DNA of 64,000 nucleotides from Marinomonas sp. THO17 (GTDB lineage: Bacteria > Pseudomonadota > Gammaproteobacteria > Pseudomonadales > Marinomonadaceae): the NCBI RefSeq assembly GCF_040436405.1, contig NZ_AP031575.1, positions 3,213,501 to 3,277,500 of the forward strand, in the 5' to 3' direction. The translations under genes were made by a program, and so were the position numbers. A model generated the notes under the pieces. That model saw nothing but the letters and a program-made list of their open reading frames with translations. It did not search any database and had not been told where the DNA came from. Shown here one piece after another: positions 1 to 10,100 of the stretch (positions are counted from its first letter, which is position 1; each line of letters begins with the position of its first letter).

Positions 1-704
1 CGAAAGAGTCTATTTTGAACTTGGTTAATGGCTTACTAGAAGGGTCAAAGTCTAGTGCTGAAGTGGTCATTGCTCCATCATTCCCTTATTTATCTCAGGT
101 TGCTGACTTAACGGCTAATAGTCAACTGACATTGGCTGCGCAAAATGTGAGTGAGCAAGCGAAAGGGGCATACACGGGTGAGGTTTCTTGCTCAATGTTG
201 GCTGACTTCAATGTGAAATATGTGCTGATTGGTCACTCAGAGCGTCGCTCTTTGTACGGCGAATCAGACCAGCTGGTCGCTGAGAAAGTAAAGGCTTGTT
301 TGGCGTCTGGTTTTAAACCTATGTTATGCATAGGCGAGACCCTTGCTGAGCGTGAAGCAGAGCAAACCATTGCGGTGTGTGAGCGTCAAGTGGCAGCGGT
401 TGTCGATACGGTTGGTATCGAAGCGTTTAAAGATATTGTTATTGCATATGAGCCTGTGTGGGCGATTGGAACGGGATTATCCGCCAGCGCGCAGCAGGCT
501 CAAGAAGTGCATCAGGCGATTCGAGCGTATCTTGCAGGATTGTCTGCGTCAGTTTCTGAAGGAGTTCAGATTCTTTATGGCGGAAGTGTAAAAGCCTCAA
601 CCAGTGCTGAGTTATTTACTATGCCTGATGTTGATGGAGCCTTAGTAGGTGGCGCATCCTTGGATGCAAAAGAGTTTTTAGACATTATCAAAGCAGCAGG
701 TTAA
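1..704 (+). CDS. tpiA: Triosephosphate isomerase, 5' end cut off by the window
   Basis: Interconverts dihydroxyacetone phosphate and glyceraldehyde 3-phosphate in the cytoplasm (glycolysis/gluconeogenesis). The reading frame is open from base 3 and has no plausible start in the window, so the first roughly 15-20 residues lie upstream; a TTG at 15 is internal. Visible family motifs are IGHSERR (active-site His region), the catalytic-Glu motif AYEPVWAIGTG, and the phosphate-binding ILYGGSV and GALVGGASL near the C-terminus. The stop is immediately followed by secG, the usual gammaproteobacterial order. Identification is secure; only the N-terminus is missing. Confidence 0.97.
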   Translation, partial: KESILNLVNGLLEGSKSSAEVVIAPSFPYLSQVADLTANSQLTLAAQNVSEQAKGAYTGEVSCSMLADFNVKYVLIGHSERRSLYGESDQLVAEKVKACLASGFKPMLCIGETLAEREAEQTIAVCERQVAAVVDTVGIEAFKDIVIAYEPVWAIGTGLSASAQQAQEVHQAIRAYLAGLSASVSEGVQILYGGSVKASTSAELFTMPDVDGALVGGASLDAKEFLDIIKAAG

Positions 705-707
705 TTG

Positions 708-1061
708 ATGGAAGCGCTAATTTTAGTTTTTCATGTTCTCGCCGCAATTGCGATCATTGCATTGGTGTTGTTGCAGCAAGGTAAGGGCGCAGACGCTGGT
801 GCTTCGTTCGGTGGTGGTGCATCACAAACGGTTTTCGGTAGTCAAGGTGGCAGTAGTTTCTTTGGTAAGCTGACCGCTGTATTGGCATTGGTTTTCTTCA
901 TTACTAGCTTCGGTCTGGCTTTCTATGCCAGTGAGCAAGCAAAAAGTGTTTCTGGTGCTATTGATTTACCTAGCGCGGCACAAGTGCAAGAAGATGCCGT
1001 TGAGTTACCCATCTTAGGTGAAGAGAAAAAAGCGTCGTCTGACCTTCCTGTTACGGAATAA
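708..1061 (+). CDS. secG: SecYEG translocase subunit SecG
   Basis: Small inner-membrane subunit of the SecYEG protein-export channel. The 117-residue product has an N-terminal transmembrane helix (residues about 2-22), the conserved cytoplasmic loop rich in Gly/Ser/Phe (LLQQGKGADAGASFGGGAS), a second helix (about 50-72) and a polar acidic tail. That tail makes it slightly longer than the 110-residue E. coli protein. ATG at 708 is preferred to the in-frame TTG at 705, which overlaps the tpiA stop region. It lies between tpiA and tRNA-Leu, as in many gammaproteobacteria, and is probably cotranscribed with both. Confidence 0.95.
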   Translation: MEALILVFHVLAAIAIIALVLLQQGKGADAGASFGGGASQTVFGSQGGSSFFGKLTAVLALVFFITSFGLAFYASEQAKSVSGAIDLPSAAQVQEDAVELPILGEEKKASSDLPVTE

Positions 1062-1080
1062 CGACGAGATAACAGGTTTT

Positions 1081-1166
1081 GCCGATGTGGTGGAATTGGT
1101 AGACACGCCATCTTGAGGGGGTGGTGGCCTACGGCTGTGCCGGTTCGAGTCCGGCCATCGGCACCA
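1081..1166 (+). tRNA. tRNA-Leu, anticodon GAG
   Basis: The 86-nt cloverleaf has a perfect 7-bp acceptor stem (GCCGATG with CATCGGC at 1156-1162), discriminator A and an encoded CCA end (1164-1166). The D-arm reads TGGTGGAATTGGTAGACACG and the anticodon loop contains GAG. A long class II variable arm precedes the TTCGAGT T-loop. It sits 19 bp after secG with no visible promoter between them, so it probably matures from a secG-tRNA transcript. Confidence 0.97.
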
Positions 1167-1169
1167 ATC

Positions 1170-1198
1170 TTGAATTGACGTCTTACTTTCTGTATGAT
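1170..1198 (+). promoter_or_regulatory. Candidate sigma-70 promoter of the rimP-nusA-infB operon
   Basis: TTGAAT (1170-1175), a 17-bp spacer and TATGAT (1193-1198) lie directly after the tRNA-Leu CCA end. Initiation near 1205 would give a leader of about 210 nt before rimP containing two terminator-like hairpins. Spacing is ideal and both hexamers are close to consensus. Activity is inferred, not shown. Confidence 0.55.
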
Positions 1199-1308
1199 GT
1201 CGGCTATTACTACAGAGTTGTTTGGGACTCTGCTAATAGTCCGGATTGACTGCCTTCTTTGTTTGTAAAGAAGGATGTTTGCAGCTAAGTCAGTATGCAA
1301 GCACCGAG

Positions 1309-1329
1309 AGCCCCTTTATGGGGTTTTTT
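1309..1329 (+). terminator. First hairpin plus T-tract in the rimP-nusA leader
   Basis: A 6-bp stem (1309-1314 with 1320-1325, core CCCC/GGGG, one G-T pair) and 5-nt loop are followed by a run of six T. It lies after the candidate promoter and about 85 nt before rimP, so it would act as an attenuator rather than an operon end. Confidence 0.6.
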
Positions 1330-1345
1330 GTTATCTGAACTGCAT

Positions 1346-1369
1346 AAATGGGCCTTGAGCCCGTTTTTT
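1346..1369 (+). terminator. Second hairpin plus T-tract in the rimP-nusA leader
   Basis: A stem built on GGGC/GCCC (1350-1353 with 1359-1362), extended by A-T and G-T pairs from 1346, ends in six T. It lies 20 nt after the first hairpin and 45 nt before the rimP start. Tandem terminators inside a leader fit autoregulation of the nusA operon, as known in E. coli. Confidence 0.6.
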
Positions 1370-1414
1370 GTTTCTGCGTTTTGCAAATCAAAACGTACTT
1401 TTCGGAGAAAACGA

Positions 1415-1876
1415 TTGTCAGCTAAATTTACGATTTTAGAAGAACTTATTCGCCCTGTCGTGGAAGGCTTAGGGTTTGAGTTTTGGGGGATGGAGTATTT
1501 ATCGCAAGGTAAAGATTCTGTGCTGCGTATTTTTATTGAAACTGATGCTGAAAAAGGGATCGACATCGAGGATTGTGCTCGAGTCAGTCGTCAAGTGAGT
1601 TCTATTCTAGATGTTGAAGACCCTATTACTGGGGAATATAACTTAGAAGTATCTTCACCGGGACTGGATCGACCTTTGTTTAGTTTGGCTCAATATCAAG
1701 CCTATGTTGGTGCCATAGTGTCTTTGCGTTTACGTGTGCCATTTGATGGGCGTCGTAAATTTAAAGGCCAATTAGTGGGCATTGAAAATGAGGATGTCGT
1801 CGTTCGCGTCGATCAAGAAGAATACTTGTTGCCAATCGATTTAATCGATAAAGGCAATATTGTTCCACAATTTTAA
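1415..1876 (+). CDS. rimP: Ribosome maturation factor RimP
   Basis: Assists late assembly of the 30S subunit. The TTG at 1415 is chosen because GGAG (1404-1407) lies 7 bases upstream and the protein then begins as RimP proteins do ([12 protein letters not shown]). The same frame stays open upstream to 1295, but that part runs through the two leader terminators and is unlikely to be translated. The 153 residues show the conserved GFEFWGMEY, the [10 protein letters not shown] region and the [11 protein letters not shown] signature, then the C-terminal SH3-like domain ([17 protein letters not shown]). It is the first gene of the rimP-nusA-infB-rbfA-truB operon. Confidence 0.93.
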   Translation: MSAKFTILEELIRPVVEGLGFEFWGMEYLSQGKDSVLRIFIETDAEKGIDIEDCARVSRQVSSILDVEDPITGEYNLEVSSPGLDRPLFSLAQYQAYVGAIVSLRLRVPFDGRRKFKGQLVGIENEDVVVRVDQEEYLLPIDLIDKGNIVPQF

Positions 1877-1904
1877 AAATTAACCTTTAAGAGAGGCTAA
1901 AAGG

Positions 1905-3395
1905 ATGAGCAAAGAAATTCTTTTGGTAGTAGAAGCCGTTTCAAACGAAAAAGATGTTCCGAAGCAAGTTATTTTCGAAGCTGTTGAAATTGCTTTAGCC
2001 AGTGCTGCCAAGCGTCGTTTTGAAGAAGATGCATTAATTCGAGTGTCTATCGATCAGCGTTCTGGTGACTATCAAACTTACCGTCAGTGGAACATTGTTG
2101 CCGACGAAGATTATTCAAACCCGGCGTTTGAATTAACAATTGATGATTCTGAAGAGCAAAACTTAGGTCTCGGCATAGGTGAAGTCTATGAAGAGGAAGT
2201 GGAATCTGAACAATTTGGCCGCATTGCTGCACAAACAGCAAAACAAGTTATTGTTCAGAAAGTTCGTGAAGCAGAGCGCGCCAAGATGGTGGCTTTGTAC
2301 GCGGAGAAAGTGGGCAAATTGGTCCACGGTCAAGTAAAGAAAGTGACTCGTGATAGCTTGATTATTGACCTTGGTGAAAATGCCGAAGCAAATTTGCCAA
2401 AAGATCAATTGATTGCTCGTGAAACTTTCCGTATGAATGATCGCATTCGTGCCTTGTTGTTGGAAATTCGTGAAGACAACCGCGGTGCGCAATTAATTCT
2501 GTCGCGTAATGATCCTGCTTTCATGGTGGAATTGTTCCGCTTGGAAGTGCCTGAGATTGCAGAAGAAGTGATCGAAATTCGCGGTGCCTCTCGTGATCCA
2601 GGTTTGCGGGCTAAGATCGCAGTCAAAACCAATGACCGTCGTATCGATCCTATTGGTGCCTGTGTTGGTATGCGTGGGGCTCGTGTGCAAGCGGTTTCAA
2701 ATGAAATGAATGGTGAGCGTGTCGACATCGTATTGTGGGACGATAACCCTGCACAATTGGTAATCAATGCCATGGCACCTGCTGAAGTCGATTCTATTGT
2801 GATTGATGAAGACGCACACTCTATGGATGTGGCGGTAAAAGGAGACAACTTGGCGCAAGCCATTGGTCGTAACGGCCAAAATGTTCGTTTAGCCTCTTCT
2901 CTAACGGGTTGGACATTGAATGTCATGACCAGTGAAGATGCGCAAGCGAAGCAACAAGAAGAATCACAGAAACTGATTGACCTATTTGTTTCTGGTTTGA
3001 ATATCGACGACGATTTAGCCATTCAAATGGTAGAAGAAGGGTTCACATCACTTGAAGAAGTGGCTTATGTGCCTATGGAAGAAATGTTAGACATCGACGG
3101 ATTTGATGAGGATTTGGTAAACGAACTGCGTTCACGCGCCAAAGAAGCTCTATTGAATCAAGCGCTGCAAGCAGAAGAGCAGCTTGATGGCGCTAAGCCA
3201 GCAGAAGACTTGTTGACAATGGAAGGAATGGACAATCATCTTGCCCTAGTTCTTGCTTCTAAAGGCGTGATTACTATGGAAGATCTAGCAGAGCAATCGG
3301 TAGACGAATTGCTGGACGTGGAAGGTATGACGGAAGAGCGCGCAGCCAGCTTAATTTTGACAGCTCGTGCACCATGGTTTACTGAATCTGAATAA
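1905..3395 (+). CDS. nusA: Transcription termination/antitermination factor NusA
   Basis: Binds RNA polymerase and nascent RNA, affecting pausing, intrinsic termination and antitermination. The 496-residue protein has the N-terminal polymerase-binding domain (1-130), an S1 domain (about 135-200), two KH domains (about 230-345, containing [17 protein letters not shown] and [13 protein letters not shown]), and two C-terminal acidic repeats (about 360-490, the second containing LLTMEGMD). This length and double acidic tail are typical of gammaproteobacteria. The start has a good ribosome site (AAAGG). The tandem leader terminators suggest that NusA may control its own operon. Confidence 0.97.
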   Translation: MSKEILLVVEAVSNEKDVPKQVIFEAVEIALASAAKRRFEEDALIRVSIDQRSGDYQTYRQWNIVADEDYSNPAFELTIDDSEEQNLGLGIGEVYEEEVESEQFGRIAAQTAKQVIVQKVREAERAKMVALYAEKVGKLVHGQVKKVTRDSLIIDLGENAEANLPKDQLIARETFRMNDRIRALLLEIREDNRGAQLILSRNDPAFMVELFRLEVPEIAEEVIEIRGASRDPGLRAKIAVKTNDRRIDPIGACVGMRGARVQAVSNEMNGERVDIVLWDDNPAQLVINAMAPAEVDSIVIDEDAHSMDVAVKGDNLAQAIGRNGQNVRLASSLTGWTLNVMTSEDAQAKQQEESQKLIDLFVSGLNIDDDLAIQMVEEGFTSLEEVAYVPMEEMLDIDGFDEDLVNELRSRAKEALLNQALQAEEQLDGAKPAEDLLTMEGMDNHLALVLASKGVITMEDLAEQSVDELLDVEGMTEERAASLILTARAPWFTESE

Positions 3396-3421
3396 AATCT
3401 GAGTACAAGAGGGGGAACTTA

Positions 3422-5995
3422 ATGACAGTTCAAACCGTAAAGATACTATCCGAACTGGTTAACAAGCCAGTCGATAAGCTACTAGCTCAGATGAAAGAAG
3501 CTGGTTTACCGCACACTGCAGCGGAGCAAGAAGTTTCTGAAGTTGAAAAGCAAGTGTTATTAAATTATTTAAAACGCCAACACGGTGAAGAAGGTGATAG
3601 TAATCAACGAATTACGTTACAACGTAAGAAAACCAGTACGCTAACAAGTGGTGATGGTGGTAAAGCGGTCAACGTAGCGGTGAAGAAAAAACGTACCTAC
3701 GTTAAGCGTGATGATGTTGACGAAGAGGCGCAAAAACAGGAAGAATTGGCAAAACGTCTTGCTGAAGAGCAAGAGCAAGCTCGTCAAGCAGCGGAAGAGC
3801 AGGCTCGCTTAGAAGCTGAGCGTAAGCTTGAAGAAGAGAAAGCAGCGAAAGTAGAAGCTGAAGAAAAAGCGCGTCAAGAAGCGGAAAAAGCCGCAGCCAC
3901 TTTGGACGAAGACGTGCAAAATGCAACGGAGCAAAATGTCTCCGATCTAGGAGCGGCTGAACCCGTGGAAGAAGTAAAGCAGAAAAAAGCGCCGAAAAAA
4001 GCATCTCAGCCAGCGATGGACAATAAAAAGTCTAACGCTTCGCCTAAAGGCAAAAAGGGCGCTCGTCATGATAATGACAAAGAGAAAGATAAGCCTCGCG
4101 GTCGTAACAACCCTGAGAACAAGCGTACTCGTATCAACGTAAACGATGAAGAAGAGTTTAGTCGTCGCGGTGGTAAACTGGGTCGTAAGCATAAAAAACC
4201 GGTGAAACAAGAGCACGGCTTCCAAAAGCCAACGGCGAAAATTGTTCACGAAGTGGCCTTGCCTGAAAGTATTACTGTTGCGGATTTAGCTGAAAAAATG
4301 GCGGTTAAGGGCGCAGAAGTCATTAAGGTGATGTTCAAAATGGGTGCCATGGCGACCATTAACCAAACGATCGATCGTGATACGGCGACCTTGGTTGTCG
4401 AAGAAATGGGTCATACGGTTAAGTACATTGATGAAAATGCATTAGAAAACGATGTAGTGGATGCCATTGATTATGATGGTGAAGCCATTAAGCGTGCTCC
4501 TGTTGTAACTGTCATGGGTCACGTTGACCATGGTAAGACTTCGTTACTTGATTACATTCGTACTACCCGCGTAGCTGCGGGTGAGTCTGGTGGCATTACC
4601 CAGCACATTGGTGCTTATCACGTAGAAACACCACATGGTATGGTCAGCTTCTTGGATACACCTGGACACGCGGCCTTTACCTCTATGCGTGCCCGTGGTG
4701 CCAAAGCCACGGACATAGTTATTCTCGTGTGTGCTGCTGATGATGGTGTTATGCCGCAAACCATTGAGGCTATTCAGCATGCCCGTGCAGCAGAAGTACC
4801 TATGGTGGTTGCCATCACTAAGGTAGACAAAGAAGGCGCTGATGTTGAGCGTGTTAAGAATGAATTGGTAGCGCAAGAAGTTGTACCTGAAGAATGGGGC
4901 GGTGACGTTCAATTCGTAGGGGTATCTGCTAAGTCAGGTCAAGGCATTGAAGAATTGCTTGAAGCTGTGTTATTGCAAGCTGAAGTATTGGAATTGAGTG
5001 CAGTACCAAGCGCGCCAGCAAAAGGTGTTGTGGTCGAGGCTCGTCTAGACCGTGGTCGTGGTTCAGTGGCAACCTTGTTGGTACAAAATGGTACTTTGCG
5101 TAAAGGTGATATTGTTCTTGCCGGTCTGCAAATGGGGCGTGTACGTGCCTTACTTGATGAAAATGGTAAGTCAATTAATGAAGCGGGTCCGTCTATCCCT
5201 GCCGAGATTCTTGGTTTGGATGGTACGCCAGAAGCCGGAGAAGAATTCATTGTTGTTGCTGATGAGCGTAAAGCGCGTGAAGTCGCCAATTTCCGTCAAG
5301 GCAAATACCGTGAAGTGCGTTTTGCGCGCCAGCATTCTGCGAAGTTGGAGAACTTGTTCTCTGAGATGGGTAAAGACGAAGTTCGTACTTTGAACGTGGT
5401 CTTGAAAGCCGACGTACGTGGTTCATTGGAAGCCTTGATCAAGTCCTTGACTGATCTTAATACTGATGAAGTAAAAGTAAACATTGTTTCCAGCGGTGTC
5501 GGTGGCATTACGGAAACAGATGCGACTTTGGCCTTGGCCTCAGAAGCGGTTATCTTTGGTTTTAACGTACGTGCAGACAGTTCTGCAAAGCAGTTTATCG
5601 AGCGTGAAAGCATTGATCTACGTTACTACAGTGTTATCTACAACATCATCGATGATGTGAAACAAGCCTTGTCTGGTATGTTGACACCGGATCTTCGTGA
5701 AGAGATTCAAGGCACGGCTGAAGTACGTGATATCTTCCGTTCACCTAAGTTCGGTTTGATTGCTGGTTGTATGGTGCTTGAAGGGACGGTTTACCGTAAC
5801 AAGCAGATTCGTGTATTACGTGATGATGTGGTGATTTACGAAGGTGAACTGGAATCTCTACGTCGCTTCAAAGATGCGGTAAACGAAGTGAGCCGCGGCA
5901 TGGAATGTGGTATCGGTGTGAAGAATTACACAGATGTCAAAGTAGGCGATAAGATCGAGGTTTTCGAAACCATCGAAGTTGCGCGTACTCTTTAA
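3422..5995 (+). CDS. infB: Translation initiation factor IF-2
   Basis: GTPase that delivers fMet-tRNA to the 30S subunit and promotes subunit joining. The 857 residues comprise an N-terminal IF2 domain (1-55), a long charged Glu/Ala/Arg coiled-coil linker (about 95-160), a Lys-rich segment (about 180-270), a second IF2 N-domain (about 278-335), the G domain, then the beta-barrel and fMet-tRNA-binding domains. G1 is GHVDHGKT (366-373) and G3 is DTPGH. The G4 motif reads TKVD (466-469) rather than the commoner NKxD, which is tolerated in other GTPases. An internal start for a shorter isoform, as in E. coli, is possible but not evident. Confidence 0.97.
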   Translation: MTVQTVKILSELVNKPVDKLLAQMKEAGLPHTAAEQEVSEVEKQVLLNYLKRQHGEEGDSNQRITLQRKKTSTLTSGDGGKAVNVAVKKKRTYVKRDDVDEEAQKQEELAKRLAEEQEQARQAAEEQARLEAERKLEEEKAAKVEAEEKARQEAEKAAATLDEDVQNATEQNVSDLGAAEPVEEVKQKKAPKKASQPAMDNKKSNASPKGKKGARHDNDKEKDKPRGRNNPENKRTRINVNDEEEFSRRGGKLGRKHKKPVKQEHGFQKPTAKIVHEVALPESITVADLAEKMAVKGAEVIKVMFKMGAMATINQTIDRDTATLVVEEMGHTVKYIDENALENDVVDAIDYDGEAIKRAPVVTVMGHVDHGKTSLLDYIRTTRVAAGESGGITQHIGAYHVETPHGMVSFLDTPGHAAFTSMRARGAKATDIVILVCAADDGVMPQTIEAIQHARAAEVPMVVAITKVDKEGADVERVKNELVAQEVVPEEWGGDVQFVGVSAKSGQGIEELLEAVLLQAEVLELSAVPSAPAKGVVVEARLDRGRGSVATLLVQNGTLRKGDIVLAGLQMGRVRALLDENGKSINEAGPSIPAEILGLDGTPEAGEEFIVVADERKAREVANFRQGKYREVRFARQHSAKLENLFSEMGKDEVRTLNVVLKADVRGSLEALIKSLTDLNTDEVKVNIVSSGVGGITETDATLALASEAVIFGFNVRADSSAKQFIERESIDLRYYSVIYNIIDDVKQALSGMLTPDLREEIQGTAEVRDIFRSPKFGLIAGCMVLEGTVYRNKQIRVLRDDVVIYEGELESLRRFKDAVNEVSRGMECGIGVKNYTDVKVGDKIEVFETIEVARTL

Positions 5996-6007
5996 TAGGA
6001 CAAAATC

Positions 6008-6397
6008 ATGGCAGGCGAATTTAGTCGTACTAGTCGGATTGGTGACCAGCTCCAAAAGGAGCTGGCGTCCTTGATCCAGTTTGAAGTGAAAGATCCTCGT
6101 TTAGGCTTGGTGACCATTAACGAAGTGCGTGTGGCGAAAGATTTGGGCTACGCGGACGTGTACTACACTGTGTTAGGTAAAGACGATCAGCCAGAAGTCT
6201 TGGCTGAGAATCAGGCGGCGTTAGACAGCTCAAAAGGCTTTTTGCGTCGTCGCTTGTCACAAGAAGTGAAATTGCGAGTGATGCCTCATTTGCGTTTTCA
6301 TTACGACCAGAGTGTGGTGAATGGCTCCCGTATGTCGGCTTTGATTGACGAAGCAATTCGTGATGATCAAAGCAAAAGCGGGAACGAAGACGAGTAA
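6008..6397 (+). CDS. rbfA: 30S ribosome-binding factor A
   Basis: Cold-shock-type assembly factor that binds immature 30S subunits near the 5' end of 16S rRNA. The 129-residue single KH-like domain begins with the family pattern FSRTSRIGDQLQKELA, continues with KDPRLGLVTINEV and the ADVYYTV strand, and ends with RMPHLRF-type residues (VMPHLRFHYDQS) before a short acidic tail. It follows infB by 12 bases and precedes truB by 9 bases, so it is an internal gene of the operon. Confidence 0.96.
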   Translation: MAGEFSRTSRIGDQLQKELASLIQFEVKDPRLGLVTINEVRVAKDLGYADVYYTVLGKDDQPEVLAENQAALDSSKGFLRRRLSQEVKLRVMPHLRFHYDQSVVNGSRMSALIDEAIRDDQSKSGNEDE

Positions 6398-6406
6398 TCC
6401 AGTTTT

Positions 6407-7336
6407 ATGTCAAAAACCAAATGGCGTTCAGTAGACGGTATTGTGCTACTGAACAAGCCACTCGGCCTAAGTTCTAATCAAGCCTTGCAAAAGGTTCGTC
6501 GTTTGTATCGAGCGGCAAAAGCTGGTCATACAGGTGCGCTTGATCCTTTAGCGAGCGGTATGCTACCGCTTTGTCTGGGCGAAGCCACCAAATTTTCGCA
6601 ATTCCTGCTAGACGCTGATAAGCGTTATATCACCTGTTTGAAGTTGGGCAAACGTACCACGACAGGGGATATGGAGGGCGAGATTTTGAGTGATGAAGCC
6701 GTTCCACAGTTGTCTGACGCAGAGTTTGAAGTCATTCTTGATCGTTTTCGTGGCGAAATTGAACAAATTCCCCCTATGTATTCAGCCTTGAAACACCAAG
6801 GTAAACCTTTGTATGAATACGCTCGAAAAGGCATTGTGATTGAGCGTAAACGTCGTCAAGTGACTATATCCAACCTTACCTTGGTGTCACGAACGGAAGA
6901 TACCTTGACACTGGATGTGCAGTGCTCAAAAGGAACCTATATTCGCACTATAGGGGAAGACATTGGTGAGGCTTTGGGTTGTGGTGCGCATTTGCAATCT
7001 CTGCATCGTGTGTCAACGGCGGGTTATGATTCGCAAGACATGATGACGTTGGAAGAATTTATGACCTTGGCTGAAGCCGGTGAAGTACAATTAGATGCAA
7101 AATTAATGTCTATGGATACTGCCGTTGCACATCTAGATCAGGTAGAATTGTCAGCGCTCGAAGCAAGGGAAATGGTGTTTGGTCGTCAGGTTGAAAATCA
7201 TACCAATTTGGCGAAAGGCAGCTTGGTGAGATTATATAATCAAGCGGAACATCGTTTTTTAGGCCTTGGCATGATAAAAGATCGTTTTATTAAGCCACAT
7301 CGACTTATAAATACCAGTGAGTTAGCCAACAAATAG
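6407..7336 (+). CDS. truB: tRNA pseudouridine-55 synthase
   Basis: Isomerises U55 to pseudouridine in the T-loop of nearly all tRNAs. The 309-residue protein has the catalytic motif GHTGALDPLASGML with Asp46, the downstream PPMYSALKHQGKPLYEYAR segment, the CSKGTYIRTIGEDIG motif, and a C-terminal PUA-like domain (about 250-305). The start follows rbfA by 9 bases. It is the last gene of the rimP operon before the separately regulated rpsO. Confidence 0.96.
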   Translation: MSKTKWRSVDGIVLLNKPLGLSSNQALQKVRRLYRAAKAGHTGALDPLASGMLPLCLGEATKFSQFLLDADKRYITCLKLGKRTTTGDMEGEILSDEAVPQLSDAEFEVILDRFRGEIEQIPPMYSALKHQGKPLYEYARKGIVIERKRRQVTISNLTLVSRTEDTLTLDVQCSKGTYIRTIGEDIGEALGCGAHLQSLHRVSTAGYDSQDMMTLEEFMTLAEAGEVQLDAKLMSMDTAVAHLDQVELSALEAREMVFGRQVENHTNLAKGSLVRLYNQAEHRFLGLGMIKDRFIKPHRLINTSELANK

Positions 7337-7423
7337 TGTTAAACTAGCTCGCTTAGGGTAACTGAAAATATGCTCGGCTATCCTTTATTTTAAATCGCAT
7401 ATTATTATTTGGAGATAAAGATT

Positions 7424-7693
7424 ATGGCATTGTCTGCAGAAGCTAAAGCAGCATTGGTTAAAGAGTTTCAAGTTGCTGAAGGCGACACTGGTTCACCTGA
7501 AGTACAAGTTGCATTGTTGACTAAGAACATCGAAGGTCTACAAGGTCACTTTAAAGCTCATATCCATGACCATCATTCTCGTCGCGGTCTAATCCGCATG
7601 GTAAACCAACGTCGTAAATTGTTGGACTACCTTAAGCGTAAAGACGCAGCGCGTTACACTAGCTTGATCAAAAAGTTAGGTCTACGTCGCTAA
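7424..7693 (+). CDS. rpsO: 30S ribosomal protein S15
   Basis: Primary 16S rRNA-binding protein of the 30S platform. ATG at 7424 gives exactly the usual 89 residues and has the ribosome site GGAG (7411-7414) upstream; the in-frame start at 7409 would lie upstream of that site. Recognisable segments are [30 protein letters not shown] and LDYLKRKD. The strong terminator just downstream and the roughly 85-bp gap from truB suggest a transcription unit at least partly its own. S15 autoregulation is known in E. coli, but I did not establish a pseudoknot here. Confidence 0.97.
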   Translation: MALSAEAKAALVKEFQVAEGDTGSPEVQVALLTKNIEGLQGHFKAHIHDHHSRRGLIRMVNQRRKLLDYLKRKDAARYTSLIKKLGLRR

Positions 7694-7701
7694 GACTGAA
7701 G

Positions 7702-7732
7702 AAGGGCCATAGAAATCTATGGCCCTTTTTTT
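7702..7732 (+). terminator. rpsO terminator
   Basis: A perfect 9-bp stem (GGGCCATAG at 7704-7712 with 7717-7725) with AAAT loop is followed by seven T. It is one of the strongest intrinsic terminators in the window and separates rpsO from pnp. Confidence 0.93.
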
Positions 7733-7870
7733 ATTGGCCTCCCAAGGGACAGCCTGTACTTCAAATGTGTTTTTCTTACTCCTTGATAGTGTATTAAGAA
7801 CATATCTGAGTACTGGCTACTAAAGCATGTCTTTGGGAGAAAGTTACAAAAAATAAGTTAAGGAATACCA

Positions 7871-9979
7871 GTGAGTATTACAACAAAAACCTTCCAATAC
7901 GGAAACCAAGAAGTGACCTTAGAAACAGGTCGCATCGCACGTCAAGCGACAGGTGCTGTGCTATGTACTGTGGGGGATGCGCAAGTGCTTGCAACTGTGG
8001 TTGGTGCAAAGAGCGCTAATCCTGGTCAAGATTTTTTCCCATTATCAGTACACTACCAAGAGCGTACCTATGCGGTAGGTAAAATTCCAGGTGGTTTCTT
8101 GAAGCGTGAAGGTCGTCCTTCCGAAAAAGAAACCCTCACGTCTCGTTTGATCGACCGTCCAATTCGTCCATTGTTTCCAAAAGGTTTCATGAACGAAGTA
8201 CAAGTTGTTTGTACCGTTATGTCGACTAATACTGATTTAGACGCGGACATTCCAGCAATGCTTGCAACCTCTGCAGCGCTTGCTGTGTCTGGCATCCCAT
8301 TTAATGGCCCAATTGGTGCTGCCCGTGTTGGCTTTACTGATGAGTCTGGTTACCTACTGAACCCAACTAACTCCGAGTTGACAGAATCACTACTAGACAT
8401 GGTGGTTGCTGGTACAAAAGACGCGGTATTGATGGTTGAGTCTGAGGCACAAGAGCTGACAGAAGACGAAATGTTGGGTGCGGTTTTGTTCGCACACAAA
8501 GAAATGCAAGCAGCAGTTAATGCCATTAACGAATTTGCCGCTGAAGCTGGCAAGCCACGTTGGGACTGGGCACCAGAAGCCACTAACGAAGAGCTAAAAA
8601 CGGCCGTTCAGTCTGGTTTCGCTGCACAAATCGAAGAAGCTTACACCATTAGTGATAAAATGGATCGTTACGCTAAGTTGGGTGAAGTTCGTGAAGCGGC
8701 CATTGCTGCTTTAGTGACAGAAGAAGGCCCATACTCTGAAGCCGACGTGGCTGCGACCTTTGGTAAGCTTGAGAAAAACATAGTGCGTCGTCGTGTTATC
8801 GATGGCAAACCGCGTATCGATGGTCGTGACAACAAAACCGTTCGTCCGATTGCTGTTGAAGTGGGTATGCTGAAGAAAACTCACGGTTCTGCTTTGTTTA
8901 CTCGTGGTGAAACGCAAGCCATTGCAACTTGTACTTTGGGTACTAGCCGTGATGCGCAAATTGCTGACGGTCTTGCTGGTGAGTCAAAAGACAGCTTCAT
9001 GTTGCATTACAACTTCCCTCCATACTCTGTTGGTGAGTGTGGTCGTATGGGAGGGGTTGGTCGTCGTGAAATTGGTCACGGTCGTCTGGCGCGTCGTGGC
9101 GTTCAAGCGGTTCTGCCTACCGAAGAAGAATTTCCATACACTATTCGTGTGGTATCTGAGATCACTGAATCTAATGGTTCCAGTTCTATGGCATCGGTAT
9201 GTGGTGCGTCTCTATCTATGATGGACGCTGGTGTGCCTCTTAAAGCTCCGGTTGCTGGTATCGCCATGGGTCTGGTTAAAGAAGACGATGGCTTTGCAGT
9301 CCTAACTGACATTCTAGGTGATGAAGACCATCTAGGTGACATGGACTTTAAAGTAGCAGGTACCGAAGAAGGTATTACCGCTTTGCAAATGGACATTAAG
9401 ATCGAAGGTATCAATGAGGAAATCATGGACATCGCCTTGAGTCAGGCGTTGGAAGCTCGTACTCATATCCTTCGTGAAATGGCGAAAACTATTGGTTACG
9501 CTCGTCCAGAAGTGTCTCCAAATGCGCCTTCTATGGCGACCATTAAGATTGATCCAGAGAAAATCCGTGATGTGATTGGTAAAGGCGGTGCAACTATCCG
9601 TTCTATTACTGAGCAAACAGGTGCTTCTATCGATCTTGATGATGACGGTACCGTCCGTATCTACGCTGCAGATAAAGCGTCTTCTGATGCCGCATTGCTG
9701 AAGATTCATGAAATCACAGCAGAAGCAGAGGTAGACAAACTTTATAAAGGTAAAGTTGTGCGTTTGGCGGAATTTGGTGCCTTCGTAAACATCTTGCCTG
9801 GTAAAGATGGTTTGGTTCACATCTCACAAATTGCTGAAGAGCGTATTCGTGCGGTAACGGATTTCCTAGCGGAAGATCAAGAAGTGATTGTCAAAGTATT
9901 GGATGTGGATGCGCGTGGTCGTATCAAGCTGTCCATGAAAGACGTAACCGAAGAAGAAAAAGCCGCGTTTGCTGAGTAA
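7871..9979 (+). CDS. pnp: Polynucleotide phosphorylase
   Basis: Phosphorolytic 3'-5' exoribonuclease and component of the RNA degradosome. The 702-residue protein has two RNase PH domains (about 1-230 and 300-530, with [28 protein letters not shown] and [13 protein letters not shown]), a KH domain (about 550-615, [13 protein letters not shown]) and an S1 domain (about 618-690). The GTG at 7871 is chosen from the TAAGGA ribosome site eight bases upstream and the canonical N-terminus. The 177-bp gap after rpsO contains the rpsO terminator, so pnp probably has its own promoter, which I could not place. Confidence 0.97.
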   Translation: MSITTKTFQYGNQEVTLETGRIARQATGAVLCTVGDAQVLATVVGAKSANPGQDFFPLSVHYQERTYAVGKIPGGFLKREGRPSEKETLTSRLIDRPIRPLFPKGFMNEVQVVCTVMSTNTDLDADIPAMLATSAALAVSGIPFNGPIGAARVGFTDESGYLLNPTNSELTESLLDMVVAGTKDAVLMVESEAQELTEDEMLGAVLFAHKEMQAAVNAINEFAAEAGKPRWDWAPEATNEELKTAVQSGFAAQIEEAYTISDKMDRYAKLGEVREAAIAALVTEEGPYSEADVAATFGKLEKNIVRRRVIDGKPRIDGRDNKTVRPIAVEVGMLKKTHGSALFTRGETQAIATCTLGTSRDAQIADGLAGESKDSFMLHYNFPPYSVGECGRMGGVGRREIGHGRLARRGVQAVLPTEEEFPYTIRVVSEITESNGSSSMASVCGASLSMMDAGVPLKAPVAGIAMGLVKEDDGFAVLTDILGDEDHLGDMDFKVAGTEEGITALQMDIKIEGINEEIMDIALSQALEARTHILREMAKTIGYARPEVSPNAPSMATIKIDPEKIRDVIGKGGATIRSITEQTGASIDLDDDGTVRIYAADKASSDAALLKIHEITAEAEVDKLYKGKVVRLAEFGAFVNILPGKDGLVHISQIAEERIRAVTDFLAEDQEVIVKVLDVDARGRIKLSMKDVTEEEKAAFAE

Positions 9980-10003
9980 TATCTGTTAGCGAGTCTTATG
10001 CTT

Positions 10004-10032
10004 AAAAAAAGGTGCTGAAAAGCGCCTTTTTT
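10004..10032 (+). terminator. pnp terminator
   Basis: The stem GGTGCT/AGCGCC (10011-10016 with 10021-10026, one G-T pair) has a GAAA tetraloop, an A-tract before it and six T after it. It ends the pnp transcript. Confidence 0.9.
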
Positions 10033-10100
10033 GTTCTTAATAAGCATAGATCATAGTATTCTTATCTTTCCATGTTTCTGGATGTAAAAAGGAAAAAGTC

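Noticed and set aside
1295..1414. N-terminal extension of rimP by 40 codons
   Set aside because: The extension crosses two terminator hairpins and is not RimP-like; the TTG at 1415 has a ribosome site and the normal N-terminus.
2405..3022. 205-codon open frame on the minus strand inside nusA
   Set aside because: Lies wholly antisense to a clear NusA domain region, has no ribosome site and a composition (Ser/Arg/Ile-rich) typical of an antisense shadow.
9332..9820. 162-codon minus-strand frame inside pnp
   Set aside because: Antisense to the KH/S1 part of polynucleotide phosphorylase, with Cys/His/Thr-rich shadow composition and no homology that I recognise.
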